Origin: Candidatus Zipacnadum vermilionense
Lineage (GTDB): Bacteria > Armatimonadota > Zipacnadia > Zipacnadales > Zipacnadaceae
Assembly: GCA_029821755.1 (NCBI GenBank)
Contig: JALGSV010000010.1
Span: 1-64,000, forward strand
Length of the DNA stretch: 64,000 bases
Direction of reading: 5' to 3'
A model generated the notes under the pieces. That model was not told the DNA's origin. It searched no databases and saw only the letters and a program-made list of their open reading frames with translations. The position numbers were made by a program, and so were the translations under genes. Below, piece after piece: positions 35,993 to 44,049 of this stretch (position 1 is its first letter; every line of letters starts with the position of its first letter).

Positions 35993-37909
35993 CTACCCCT
36001 CTCCCCGCACCCCTCGCTCCGCCGCCCGCGCAATCCCGGCAGCATCTAGCCCCGCCGCGGCCAGCAGGGAGCCACGCTCCCCATGCTCGACGAAAGCGTC
36101 GGCCAGGCCCAGCCGCGTCAGACGGGTGTCGTGCAAGCCCCGATCCTCCAGGAACTCCGCCACCGCCGCCCCGTAGCCTCCCGCCAGCGCGTTTTCCTCG
36201 ATAGTCACCAGGCAGCCGGTCTCGCGGGCCAGCCGCTCGAGGAGTTCCTCGTCCAGGGGTTTGATGAAGCGGACATCGACGACCGCACAACTTATCTCCT
36301 TCTTCGCCAGCAGGTCCGCGGCCTCCTTCGCGGGCTGCAGCCTGGTGCCCACGGCCAGCAGGGCGCAGTCGGTCCCCTCCCGGACCACCCGGGAGCGACC
36401 GAGGGGGAGAGCGCCGTCGCCAGCCGGGCCGGATTCGCCCAGCGCGTCCGCGCGCAACTCATCCGGTCCCTCCTGGGGCGCGAGGCCGCGGGGATAGCGA
36501 ATCGCCGCCGGGCCGGGCAGGGCCAGGGCGGTGGCCAGCATCCGCCTCAGCTCCTCGGCGCCGGACGGGGCCATGACCGTCAGGCCAGGGATGTGTCGCA
36601 GAAGACTAAGGTCAAAGACGCCGTGGTGGGTGGGGCCATCGTCACCGACCAGGCCGGCGCGGTCCAGACAGAACGTGACGGGCAGGTTTTGCAGCGCCAC
36701 GTCGTGCATGATCTGGTCATAAGCGCGCTGCATGAAAGTGGAGTAGACCGCCACCACCGGGCGTAGGCCCGCTGCGGCCAGGCCGGCTGCGTAGCAGACC
36801 GCGTGCTCTTCCGCCATCCCCACGTCGAAGCACCGGTCAGGGAAGTTGCGCTTGAACTCCGCCAGCCCGGTTCCGTCGAGCATCGCCGCCGACACCGCGA
36901 CGATCCGCTGGTCCTGGGCCGCCAACTCTCCCAGCGCCTGACCGAAGGCCTGGCTGAAGGTCAGCCCCTCCGTTGGTTCGCACTCGCCGTTGTCCAGGGC
37001 GAAGGGGGCGGTCCCGTGGAAGCGACGCGGGTCCTTCTCCGCCGGGGAGTAGCCGCGTCCCTTCTGGGTGAGAGTGTGGACCAGCACCGGTCCGGGCAGG
37101 CGGCGGGCGGATTCGAGCACCTCCACGGTCTGGCGCACGTCGTGGCCGTCTATCGGCCCCAGGTAGGTGAAGCCCAGCTCCTCAAAGAGCATCCCCGGCA
37201 CCACCAGGTGCTTGAGGCCGTCCTTGAAGCGGTCGAGGGCATCCAGGACCGAGTCACCCAGCGGCCAGGAGGAGAGGAAGCGAGCGGTCTCGGCGCGGGC
37301 CCAGCGGACATGGGGTTCGACGGCAGTGCGCAGGGAGGTGAGGTAGGCCGAGAGGGCGCCGGTGTTGCGGCCGATGGACATCTCGTTGTCGTTGAGCACC
37401 ACCAGCAGATCGCGCCCGGCGTGGCCGGCCTGGTTGAGTCCGGCCAAGGCCAGGCCGCCGGTGAGGGCGCCGTCACCGATGATCGCCACGACGCTCTCCG
37501 TCCCCCCGCGCAGATCGCGGGCGGTGGCAAAGCCCAGCGCGGCGGAGATGGAGGTGGAGCCGTGCCCCGCGCCAAAGGGATCGTGCTCGGACTCGTCGCG
37601 CCGGGTGAAGCCCGACAGCCCGCCGGCCTGGCGGATAGTGGAGAACTGCTCGCGCCGACCGGTTAGTAACTTGTGCGCATAGGACTGGTGCCCTACGTCC
37701 CAGATGAGCTTGTCGGTGGGCGAGTTGAAGACGCGATGCAGGGCGATGGTGAGCTCCACCACGCCCAGACTAGGCGCCAGATGCCCGCCCGCGTAGGAGG
37801 TGACCTCCAGGATACGGTCGCGAATTTCCTGCGCGAGGTCCTCCAGCGCGTCCAGCGGGAGGCGCTTGAGATCGGCGGGGGAGTTGATGGTGTCGAGATA
37901 GTTGGACAT
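35993..37909 (-). CDS. dxs: 1-deoxy-D-xylulose-5-phosphate synthase
   Basis: A 638-residue thiamine-diphosphate enzyme that makes DXP from pyruvate and glyceraldehyde 3-phosphate, the first step of the MEP isoprenoid pathway. It shows GHQSYAHKLLTGR, SISAALGFATARDL, the ThDP motif GDGALTGGLALAGLNQAG...LNDNEMSI, and in the pyrimidine domain DRAGLVGDDGPTHHG. The size is usual. Its start lies only 7 nt after the restriction endonuclease stop and has no clear Shine-Dalgarno, so translation may depend on coupling to the gene before it. Confidence 0.96.
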   Translation of the reverse strand: MSNYLDTINSPADLKRLPLDALEDLAQEIRDRILEVTSYAGGHLAPSLGVVELTIALHRVFNSPTDKLIWDVGHQSYAHKLLTGRREQFSTIRQAGGLSGFTRRDESEHDPFGAGHGSTSISAALGFATARDLRGGTESVVAIIGDGALTGGLALAGLNQAGHAGRDLLVVLNDNEMSIGRNTGALSAYLTSLRTAVEPHVRWARAETARFLSSWPLGDSVLDALDRFKDGLKHLVVPGMLFEELGFTYLGPIDGHDVRQTVEVLESARRLPGPVLVHTLTQKGRGYSPAEKDPRRFHGTAPFALDNGECEPTEGLTFSQAFGQALGELAAQDQRIVAVSAAMLDGTGLAEFKRNFPDRCFDVGMAEEHAVCYAAGLAAAGLRPVVAVYSTFMQRAYDQIMHDVALQNLPVTFCLDRAGLVGDDGPTHHGVFDLSLLRHIPGLTVMAPSGAEELRRMLATALALPGPAAIRYPRGLAPQEGPDELRADALGESGPAGDGALPLGRSRVVREGTDCALLAVGTRLQPAKEAADLLAKKEISCAVVDVRFIKPLDEELLERLARETGCLVTIEENALAGGYGAAVAEFLEDRGLHDTRLTRLGLADAFVEHGERGSLLAAAGLDAAGIARAAERGVRGEG

Positions 37910-37916
37910 AAATGAT

Positions 37917-38906
37917 TTAGAGCCGGCACAGCCACCTGCACAAGGCAGAAAGTTGTTTTTGGTTTGTCAGATTAGCTGCATTACTAAGCTCGCCGCTACC
38001 CAGTCTTTCCCATATCTCGTCCGCCATGTCGTCAACTATCGCTGCTCCCGTAAAGAAAATGCCAGGGCCGGCGTCCACCTCTGCAAAAGCCTTCTTGACT
38101 CGGTCCAAGGCCGATCTTGCCGTCTTCCAGTGTTCATCAGCACCGGCGGGGTCAATGCCGCCCTTGAGTTCGCCAACTGACAGATATGCGGCTGGGCGTA
38201 GCAACGCACCTTGGGCGTCGGTGGGTCCGGAGGAGAGTAGGACAAAGTCAACATTCTTTCTTACAAAAGGAATTGTACGGTTGTAGAGGGCGGTCCTCTC
38301 GCCGTTATCTCCGACCCAGCTTAGCGCCTTGACTCGCCCTGCCAGCGCGGGGGCCTCCGAGTCGGCGCGAATCCATCTCGTGCTGCCGGAGCATTGGCAC
38401 TGGCAGGGCCATCCGGCCAGGCTGATCGTCGCGAGTAGGCAGGCTGTAAACTTTCTCTCGGCAATTTCGCCGCCCAGATTACGCATTTGCCCACCTAAGG
38501 CATCCCCTTTGGTAAGGAGAAATCGGTAGACCAACTCCTCCGCAAATGACTGGCCCGCGGGCATCAAGAACTTCTCGACCAACTCCAGGATCGCCTTGTC
38601 CTTATCCCCTTGCGTGAGATGGCTTGCCGCCTTGTCTGATATACCGGCGGCTTGCAAGAGCGCTCGTTGCACTCCCTTCATCCCGATCAGTTCATCAGGA
38701 CTGCGTAGTTCCGACACCGCAGACATTAGCGCTCGGCCTTCCTCCACGGCAGGTGTAGCTCGTCGATTTTTCTCCAGCGCCAGAGCCACGAATCCCGCTC
38801 GGATCGCCTCGTGAGGCGTGACCAAATCCGCGCTTGTTCGCAGGTGTGCGGGGAATTTAACCCTTTCTCCAGACGTAGACGCACTTACGGAGAACCTCGC
38901 GCCCAT
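37917..38906 (-). CDS. AvaI/BsoBI-family type II restriction endonuclease
   Basis: A 329-residue protein recognised by GELKGGIDPAGADEHW. Glu246, Lys248 and His259 have the same spacing as the BsoBI active-site Glu240, Lys242 and His253 (family knowledge), and Asp220 (KNVDFVLL) fits the upstream acidic residue. BsoBI and AvaI cut C^YCGRG and are about the same length. The N-terminal LRTSADLVTPHEAIRAGF and LALEKN also fit the family. The frame is open from 38942. I chose 38906, preceded by a G-rich site, which overlaps the methyltransferase 3' end by about 50 bp. By eye the base composition is more AT-rich than the neighbours. Confidence 0.85.
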   Translation of the reverse strand: MGARFSVSASTSGERVKFPAHLRTSADLVTPHEAIRAGFVALALEKNRRATPAVEEGRALMSAVSELRSPDELIGMKGVQRALLQAAGISDKAASHLTQGDKDKAILELVEKFLMPAGQSFAEELVYRFLLTKGDALGGQMRNLGGEIAERKFTACLLATISLAGWPCQCQCSGSTRWIRADSEAPALAGRVKALSWVGDNGERTALYNRTIPFVRKNVDFVLLSSGPTDAQGALLRPAAYLSVGELKGGIDPAGADEHWKTARSALDRVKKAFAEVDAGPGIFFTGAAIVDDMADEIWERLGSGELSNAANLTNQKQLSALCRWLCRL

Positions 38907-40299
38907 GCGCCCCCATCTGTTGGCTGCTGTTACCCTTGCCATTGGGCAGCAGCAGGATGTTCTGCACGTTGAATCCCAGTTCTTGTGCGAGGTCCGACAG
39001 TATCAGGTCAACCGAGACGCTTGCGCCCGCATACCGAACGTTGTCGTTCACCATGACCACGACTCCGCCCGGCTTCAGGACTCGGTGACACTCCGCCATG
39101 ACGCACGCCATTTCGTAGAAATACCCGCGGACCATACGGGGAATGCCATTGTTGTTGAGTTTCCCCGCAAGCTTCTGCCCTTCCAGATAGCCAATGACCA
39201 GCTGGAGCAGAGCTTGGCTATCGGCAGCGTGAATGGCGCGTTCCCACCCCTCGTTCATTGGCAGCAGTTCCTTGCCCCGGCTCTCCACGGTGCAGGTAAG
39301 CATTGCCTGCCGGAGCTCACTGATGGCCGTTTCGTCAACCCCGAGCAGCGCCAACTCCAACGCATAGGTCCGCGTGTAGTCGTATCGATTGCAGTACGGC
39401 GGAGAGGTGAAAACCACATCATATCCAGTGTCGGGCAGCGTTGGCATGACGTCCAGGCACGATCCCTCCAGCAGCGAGACCGAACCTGTCGGCGTAGCCT
39501 CACCAAACAACGTCGTCTGCGTGCTATTCACGTCGACAAGTATCTCGTGTAGCTTGGAGGTATATGCCTCATCAAACGGCGGAATCCGTCCCTTGTCGAA
39601 TATCCTTGCGCGAACGCGCCGCCCTGCGCGGTGGTCCCACCGGAGGTACTGACCGTCCTTCCTCGTGTAACTTACTGCCTCCAATATGCACAATAGGGCG
39701 AACCGGAGAACTTGGCGCACGGTCGGGGACTCGTCCTGCATCGCCTTGAGGCACGCTCGAATCGCCCACTCCGTATCGGGTGGATATGCCCCGCGAGTTA
39801 TTCTTAGCTCCTCAAGGGGCTCATCCGGCGTCACGGTGCGCCAAGGTCGAGAGTTGGTCCAGTACCGCAGAGCCTGCAAGTCCTCTGCTCTCAGGCCCCG
39901 TTGAGCCGCCAACCGGGTACTGATGACCTCGATGCCGATGGGCAGAAGCTCAATGCCTGCAGCGTCCATGCCGCGCTCACCTGCAACAAAGAGGGCGGTC
40001 CCGGTGCCTGCGAACGGGTCGAGTAGCGTGCCGGAGGTGCCCCCCACCTCATCGAGCATATACCTGACCAACGCCGCCGCAAATCCCTCCTTGTACTTGT
40101 ACCACCTATATACCGGTCTCGCCTTGTTGTCTTGGAAGCTGACGAGTTGGCGCGTCAGCTTCCTGTCGGTTCGCATGATGTCTGCATACTGCTGCCCCAG
40201 AGCGGCATCTGCTGCCGCAATGTCGCCCAGGGTGGCGGCCTCGAGCGGCCACTCCACGCCCTCCGCCACTCCGACAAAGCTGCGTTGTTTGGCTGCCAT
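38857..40299 (-). CDS. DNA methyltransferase (N4-cytosine type) of the BsoBI/AvaI-like R-M system
   Basis: A 480-residue class I methyltransferase. The AdoMet motif is LLDPFAGTGTALFVAG (about 92-107) and the catalytic motif is TSPPY (298-302). Ser-Pro-Pro-Tyr is usual for N4-cytosine enzymes, while Asp-Pro-Pro-Tyr is usual for adenine enzymes. It precedes and overlaps the endonuclease gene on the same strand, so it should protect the same CYCGRG-type site (inference). The ORF track extends 94 codons upstream across the truncated RAYT gene. I start at Met 40299, where the protein becomes methyltransferase-like. Codon use looks less GC-rich than the flanking operon. Confidence 0.87.
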   Translation of the reverse strand: MAAKQRSFVGVAEGVEWPLEAATLGDIAAADAALGQQYADIMRTDRKLTRQLVSFQDNKARPVYRWYKYKEGFAAALVRYMLDEVGGTSGTLLDPFAGTGTALFVAGERGMDAAGIELLPIGIEVISTRLAAQRGLRAEDLQALRYWTNSRPWRTVTPDEPLEELRITRGAYPPDTEWAIRACLKAMQDESPTVRQVLRFALLCILEAVSYTRKDGQYLRWDHRAGRRVRARIFDKGRIPPFDEAYTSKLHEILVDVNSTQTTLFGEATPTGSVSLLEGSCLDVMPTLPDTGYDVVFTSPPYCNRYDYTRTYALELALLGVDETAISELRQAMLTCTVESRGKELLPMNEGWERAIHAADSQALLQLVIGYLEGQKLAGKLNNNGIPRMVRGYFYEMACVMAECHRVLKPGGVVVMVNDNVRYAGASVSVDLILSDLAQELGFNVQNILLLPNGKGNSSQQMGAHGREVLRKCVYVWRKG

Positions 40300-40319
40300 A
40301 GTGATCACCAGAAGCTGGC

Positions 40320-40667
40320 CTACCACAGCGGGCCCCGGAACGTGTCCTTCGTCGATCGGGTCGCCTGGGCCTTCAAGTAACTGACGAAGGTACGCAGGTG
40401 ACCGCCCTCCCGCGCCACGGTCGCCACCAGGTGCAGGTGATTCGGCATCAAGCAGTAGGCATAGAGCCGCACGCCACAATGCTCCGCCGCGCCCGGGATG
40501 AGGTCCCAGACCAACCTCGCCAAGTCCCGTCGGTGTGCGAAGGTACACTCTCCGCGATGAGTGCGCACGTTTAGGTGGCACGCGTATCCCGACTTGCCGT
40601 AGACCCAGTCATCCAGGCGCGGTGCGCGGTTCCGACGGCGGGGACGGGGCTTGTCGCGCATGGTCAT
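40320..40667 (-). pseudogene. REP-associated tyrosine transposase (RAYT, Y1/IS200-like), truncated
   Basis: A 115-residue protein with the HUH motif in YCLMPNHLHLVA (His77, His79) of Y1 transposases, and the N-terminal YHLNVRTHRG-type start of RAYTs (here ACHLNVRTHRG). It stops at FRGPLW. In the family a short WQRxYYDxxxR-like segment with the catalytic Tyr normally follows, so the enzyme has lost its nucleophile. The methyltransferase begins 20 nt past the stop. GGAGG precedes the Met, and a hairpin of the dispersed family lies directly upstream (40678-40697). Confidence 0.8.
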
Positions 40668-40677
40668 AGCCACCTCC

Positions 40678-40697
40678 GGGTGCGGTAAACCGCACCC
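40678..40697. repeat. REP-like palindrome upstream of the RAYT
   Basis: GGGTGCGGT-AA-ACCGCACCC followed by CTACG. A perfect 9-bp stem between the RAYT ribosome site and the amidohydrolase stop. Hairpins flanking the transposase gene are the known arrangement of RAYT/REP systems. Confidence 0.8.
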
Positions 40698-41531
40698 CTA
40701 CGAGAGCCCCAGCAGCCTTTGGGCGTTGCCGGCGGCTATCGCCTCCCGGACTTCCTCCTCCACCTGCAGCTCCTGCAGCCACTTGATGATCGGCATACCC
40801 ATGCCCGCGCCGAGGTAGTCGGTGCCGAAGAGCAGCTTGCGCCAGTGGCGCTGGACGAAGCCGCGGGTGTACTCCGGGTCGCGGGTCATGGCGTTGAAAC
40901 CGGACCAGGCGGAGAGGTCCACCCAGAGGTTGTCGTACTCGCTCAGCAGCCGGTCCACCGCGCCGCCGGGGGTGATGGGGCCCTTGGCGTACATGGGCGT
41001 TCCCTCGGCATCCGTATCGTCGCCCGAAATCGCCGCCCAGAAGCGCGGACCGTGGCCGACAAAGGTGACGTTGCGATAGTCCTTCAGGCAGCTCTCCAGC
41101 CGCGGCAGGCCCACGGTATCCCAGCACAGCCCGACCGTCATGTCCAGCACCAGCGGCAGGCCATACTCGTCGCACTTGGCGTACAGCACCCGGTTGAGCG
41201 GGTCGTCGAAGGCCAGGCCATTGATGTGCTCGCCGAAGCCTTTGCATCCGAGGTGGTTGACCGCGTAGTCAATCAACTGGGTCGCCTCCGGGTAGCGCGG
41301 ATCGGCGCAGCAAAAGGCGATGAGCCGCTCGGGGAACAGGTCGCGGGCGGCGGCGGCTTCCTCGGTGAGGAAGTAGCCCCAGTTGCCCTCCGGGCTCTCC
41401 AGGGGGAGCAAGACGCCCATCTCGATCCCCTCGCGATCCATCTTGTCAAGCAACTGATGGACCGACATAGGCTGCAGCCGGGGGTAGTGCGGGCGGAACA
41501 TGTTACCGATATGCAGGTGGAAGTCGATCAT
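40698..41531 (-). CDS. Amidohydrolase family 2 (TIM-barrel metal-dependent hydrolase)
   Basis: 277 residues. It begins MIDFHLHIGN with the His-x-His metal pair on strand 1. VTFVGHGPRFWAAI supplies a later His, and KLLFGTDYLGAG the terminal Asp, as in amidohydrolase_2 enzymes (hydrolases and decarboxylases). The insert GDDTDAEGTPMYAKGP resembles Armatimonadota and Planctomycetota homologues of unknown substrate. It starts 33 bp after xseB on the same strand, so it is probably co-transcribed, although it is not part of the usual xse-dxs cluster. Confidence 0.8.
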   Translation of the reverse strand: MIDFHLHIGNMFRPHYPRLQPMSVHQLLDKMDREGIEMGVLLPLESPEGNWGYFLTEEAAAARDLFPERLIAFCCADPRYPEATQLIDYAVNHLGCKGFGEHINGLAFDDPLNRVLYAKCDEYGLPLVLDMTVGLCWDTVGLPRLESCLKDYRNVTFVGHGPRFWAAISGDDTDAEGTPMYAKGPITPGGAVDRLLSEYDNLWVDLSAWSGFNAMTRDPEYTRGFVQRHWRKLLFGTDYLGAGMGMPIIKWLQELQVEEEVREAIAAGNAQRLLGLS

Positions 41532-41564
41532 GGTTATCTGGGTGGCGCTCCGCCGCGGGTGCCG

Positions 41565-41789
41565 CTACTCCTTTTCCGCAGTGTCCTCCCCCGCCTCCTC
41601 CGTCAACTCCTCAATCCGCGCCTCAGCCTTGGCCAATAGCTCCTCGCACTGCTTCTTGAGACGCATGGCCAGCTCGAACTTCTCCAGGGCCTGCTCCACG
41701 GGGAGGCCGCCGGACTCCAGTTCGGTGACGATAGTCTCCAGTTGGCTCAGGGCTTCCTCGAAGGCAAGCTCGGTGTTGTCGTCGGGCAT
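41565..41789 (-). CDS. xseB: Exodeoxyribonuclease VII small subunit
   Basis: A 74-residue, mostly helical protein with the conserved FEEALSQLETIVTELESGGLPVEQALEKFE pattern, the XseB signature. Several copies bind one XseA to form ExoVII, a single-strand nuclease. A good AAGGAG lies before the ATG. It follows xseA by 39 bp. Confidence 0.95.
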   Translation of the reverse strand: MPDDNTELAFEEALSQLETIVTELESGGLPVEQALEKFELAMRLKKQCEELLAKAEARIEELTEEAGEDTAEKE

Positions 41790-41828
41790 GGTATCTCCTT
41801 GGAGGCGCGGTGGACTGCGCCCCGGTGC

Positions 41829-43046
41829 TTAGAACAGGCTCTCCTGTGCCTGGCCGCCGACCACCCGTGCCGGGATGACGCCGTCGCTGACGGCGATGGT
41901 CAGCTCCTCGCCGGGCGAGGCCAGCGCCACCTGGCTCACCAGGGCTCCGTCGCGGGTCCTTTGTACCAGCGCGTAGCCGCGACTGAGGACCTCCCGGGGG
42001 TCGAGGGCGCGGAGGCTGGCCTCGAGGCGCTGCAGCACTTGGCCGGCGCGCTCCAGGCGGCGACGGAGGGTGTCCACCGCCCGCTCGGCGGCCAGGTCTA
42101 TCCGCTGCAGCCAGGGGGTGAGCAGGGCCTCCGGACGGGTGAAGATCGGGTTCTGGTCGAGGCGGGCCAGGCGCAGGCCCCGGCTGCGGGCCAGGCTCTC
42201 CAACCCGGCGCGGGCCTCGCGGCCCAGGGCGGACAAGTGCGCCCGCAGCTCGGCCTGATCCGGCACGACCAACTCCGCCGCCGCCGAGGGCGTGGGCGCC
42301 CGCAGGTCGGCCACCAGGTCGGCGATAGTAATGTCGGTCTCATGGCCCACTGCGCTGACCACCGGGACCGGGCTGGCGAAAATGGCGCGGGCTACCGCCT
42401 CCTCGTTGAAGGCCCACAAATCCTCCAACGAGCCGCCGCCGCGCCCGGCGATGATGACCTCCGCCCCGGAGCGGGCGGCCCGGCGCAGGGAGTTGACGAT
42501 ACCGGCCGTGGCCGCCTCGCCCTGCACGAGAGTGGGCACAATCAGCACTCGCGCCAGGGGGTAGCGGCGGCTGAGGATGTTGAGCAGATCCCGGATGGCC
42601 GCGCCGGTGGGGGAAGTGACCAGGGCAATGGTGCGCGGGAAGCGGGGCAGCGGGCGCTTGCGCTCCGGGGCGAAGAGGCCCTCCGCTTCCAGGCGTGCCT
42701 TGAGCGCCTCGAAGCGCTGGTGCAACTCGCCGAGGCCGTCCGGCTGCATGAAGGTGACGATCAGTTGGTACTTGCCCTGCGGTTCGTAGACGGAGATGTT
42801 GCCCCAGGCCACCACCTGCTCGCCCTCGTGGGGGTCTAAGGGCAACTTGCCGGCCGACCCGCGGAAGCAGACGCAGGAGAGCAGGGCCTTGTCATCTTTC
42901 AAGGAGAAGTACAGGTGGCCGGAGGAGTGGCGCTTGAAGTTGGATATCTCCCCACGCACCTGAACCTGGGAGAGCAAGGCGTCGCTCTCCAGCAGGCGCT
43001 TGAGATAGGAGGTAAGCTCACCGACACTCCAGATGGCGACAGCCAC
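41829..43046 (-). CDS. xseA: Exodeoxyribonuclease VII large subunit
   Basis: A 405-residue protein with an N-terminal OB fold (VRGEISNFKRHSSGHLYFSLKD) and a central catalytic domain (LVTSPTGAAIRDLLNILSRR, GRGGGSLEDLWAFNEEAVARAI, SAVGHETDITIADLVAD). A coiled-coil C-terminus binds XseB. It starts at GTG 43046, 2 nt after the nusB stop, with GGAGG inside nusB, so the two are translationally linked. Confidence 0.95.
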   Translation of the reverse strand: MAVAIWSVGELTSYLKRLLESDALLSQVQVRGEISNFKRHSSGHLYFSLKDDKALLSCVCFRGSAGKLPLDPHEGEQVVAWGNISVYEPQGKYQLIVTFMQPDGLGELHQRFEALKARLEAEGLFAPERKRPLPRFPRTIALVTSPTGAAIRDLLNILSRRYPLARVLIVPTLVQGEAATAGIVNSLRRAARSGAEVIIAGRGGGSLEDLWAFNEEAVARAIFASPVPVVSAVGHETDITIADLVADLRAPTPSAAAELVVPDQAELRAHLSALGREARAGLESLARSRGLRLARLDQNPIFTRPEALLTPWLQRIDLAAERAVDTLRRRLERAGQVLQRLEASLRALDPREVLSRGYALVQRTRDGALVSQVALASPGEELTIAVSDGVIPARVVGGQAQESLF

Positions 43047-43048
43047 GG

Positions 43049-43231
43049 TTAGTCCGCCTCCGCCAGAGGGACATCGGGGTCGGCGTCGGGGGGGGCGGCA
43101 TCCAGACCAGGGCCCGGCTCCTCTCCCCCTCTTTCTGGAGAGGGGGCGGGGGGACAGGGGGCGACGGGCGAGACGTCCGTCGTACCGGGAGGCACGGAGG
43201 CTTGGAGGCCAGCGCTACCCGGAGTGGCCAC
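43049..43231. repeat. Repeat-derived 3' extension of nusB
   Basis: It contains GAGGCTTGGAGGCCAGCGCTACC, a degenerate member of the palindrome family, and CCCCTCTTTCTGGAGAGGGGG, a pyrimidine-type hairpin like that in der. Together they account for most of the NusB tail. Confidence 0.55.
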
Positions 43232-43729
43232 CTTCCGCGTTTGCTGTAGTTCGCGCGCTACCGTGCCCAGGATGCCGTTAACGAACTTGCCGCTTTCGGA
43301 GGTACCGTACTCCTTGGCCAGATCCACCGCCTCGTCAATGGTGGCGCCGATGGGGATATCTCCGAGGTAGAGCAGCTCCGCCATGGCCATGCGCAGGATG
43401 TTGCGGTCCACCACGGGCATGCGCTCGAGGGTCCAGCCCTGGGAGAGGCGGTCAATGCGCTGGTCGATGTCCTCCCGGTGGCTGAGGTACTCCTCACACA
43501 GGGCACGGCCGAACTCACTAACCGCGGGGCGCAACTTGCGGGTCTCCAGCGGGGAGAAACGCCATTCTTCCACCAGCGAGGTGAGGATGTCCTCGGCCTG
43601 GGCCCAAGCTCGGGCCGTGCCGCCCACCCCGGCATCGGAGGCGTACAGCAGGGCCAGGCAGAACTCGCGGCCGCGCCGCCGAGCGCCTGCTCTTTCCCGC
43701 TTGCTGATGGCCGACTGTTCAGGTCGCAT
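43049..43729 (-). CDS. nusB: Transcription antitermination factor NusB with extra C-terminal tail
   Basis: 226 residues. The all-helical NusB core runs from RRRGREFCLALLYASD to KFVNGILGTVAREL, with MRMAMAELLYLGDIPIGATIDEAVDLAKEYG-type conserved helices in between. It binds boxA RNA with NusE for rRNA antitermination. Beyond the usual end (about residue 166) a 60-residue tail (GSAGLQAS, APCPPAPSPERGGEE) is encoded by what look like two intergenic repeats. The start is uncertain: 43750 or 43729, neither with a clear RBS. Confidence 0.9.
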   Translation of the reverse strand: MRPEQSAISKRERAGARRRGREFCLALLYASDAGVGGTARAWAQAEDILTSLVEEWRFSPLETRKLRPAVSEFGRALCEEYLSHREDIDQRIDRLSQGWTLERMPVVDRNILRMAMAELLYLGDIPIGATIDEAVDLAKEYGTSESGKFVNGILGTVARELQQTRKVATPGSAGLQASVPPGTTDVSPVAPCPPAPSPERGGEEPGPGLDAAPPDADPDVPLAEAD

Positions 43730-43796
43730 GGTGAATGTACAGGTGCGCATCAGGCTGTCCGCAGAGCCGCAGGGCGTGAGGGAAGGACCGCCGCAG

Positions 43797-43815
43797 ACGG
43801 CGGAAGCTCCGCCGT
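43797..43815. repeat. REP-like palindrome between DUF2273-like gene and nusB
   Basis: ACGGCGGA-AGC-TCCGCCGT then ACCGG, an 8-bp perfect stem in the roughly 120-bp gap. Confidence 0.65.
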
Positions 43816-43848
43816 ACCGGAGGGGGCGCGAGGCATCGTGCCTCTAGC

Positions 43849-44046
43849 TCACCTCTCGCCTACCCAGAGCCTCCCGACCATCCCGCCTACTACCGCGAAG
43901 AGCACGGCTACCAGGAATTGCCAGAAGCCACCGAACGCCAGGATAGCCGCCAGGGCGATCCCCATCCCGGCCCCTATCAGGGCGGCCGTGCCATTGCGGC
44001 GCGGCTTGCTGATGATACCCGGTCCGAAGTCCTCGAAATCCTCCAC
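43849..44046 (-). CDS. Small membrane protein, DUF2273-like
   Basis: 65 residues: a charged N-terminus, then two hydrophobic helices (about 20-40 and 42-60) and a short basic end. Size, two-helix form and position between accC and nusB match the small DUF2273 proteins that accompany Asp23/AmaP in Firmicutes, but no Asp23 gene is here. It starts at GTG 44046 with AAGGAGG located in the end of accC; the gap to accC is 3 nt. It is probably an envelope protein of unknown role. Confidence 0.6.
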   Translation of the reverse strand: MEDFEDFGPGIISKPRRNGTAALIGAGMGIALAAILAFGGFWQFLVAVLFAVVGGMVGRLWVGER

Positions 44047-44049
44047 GTT

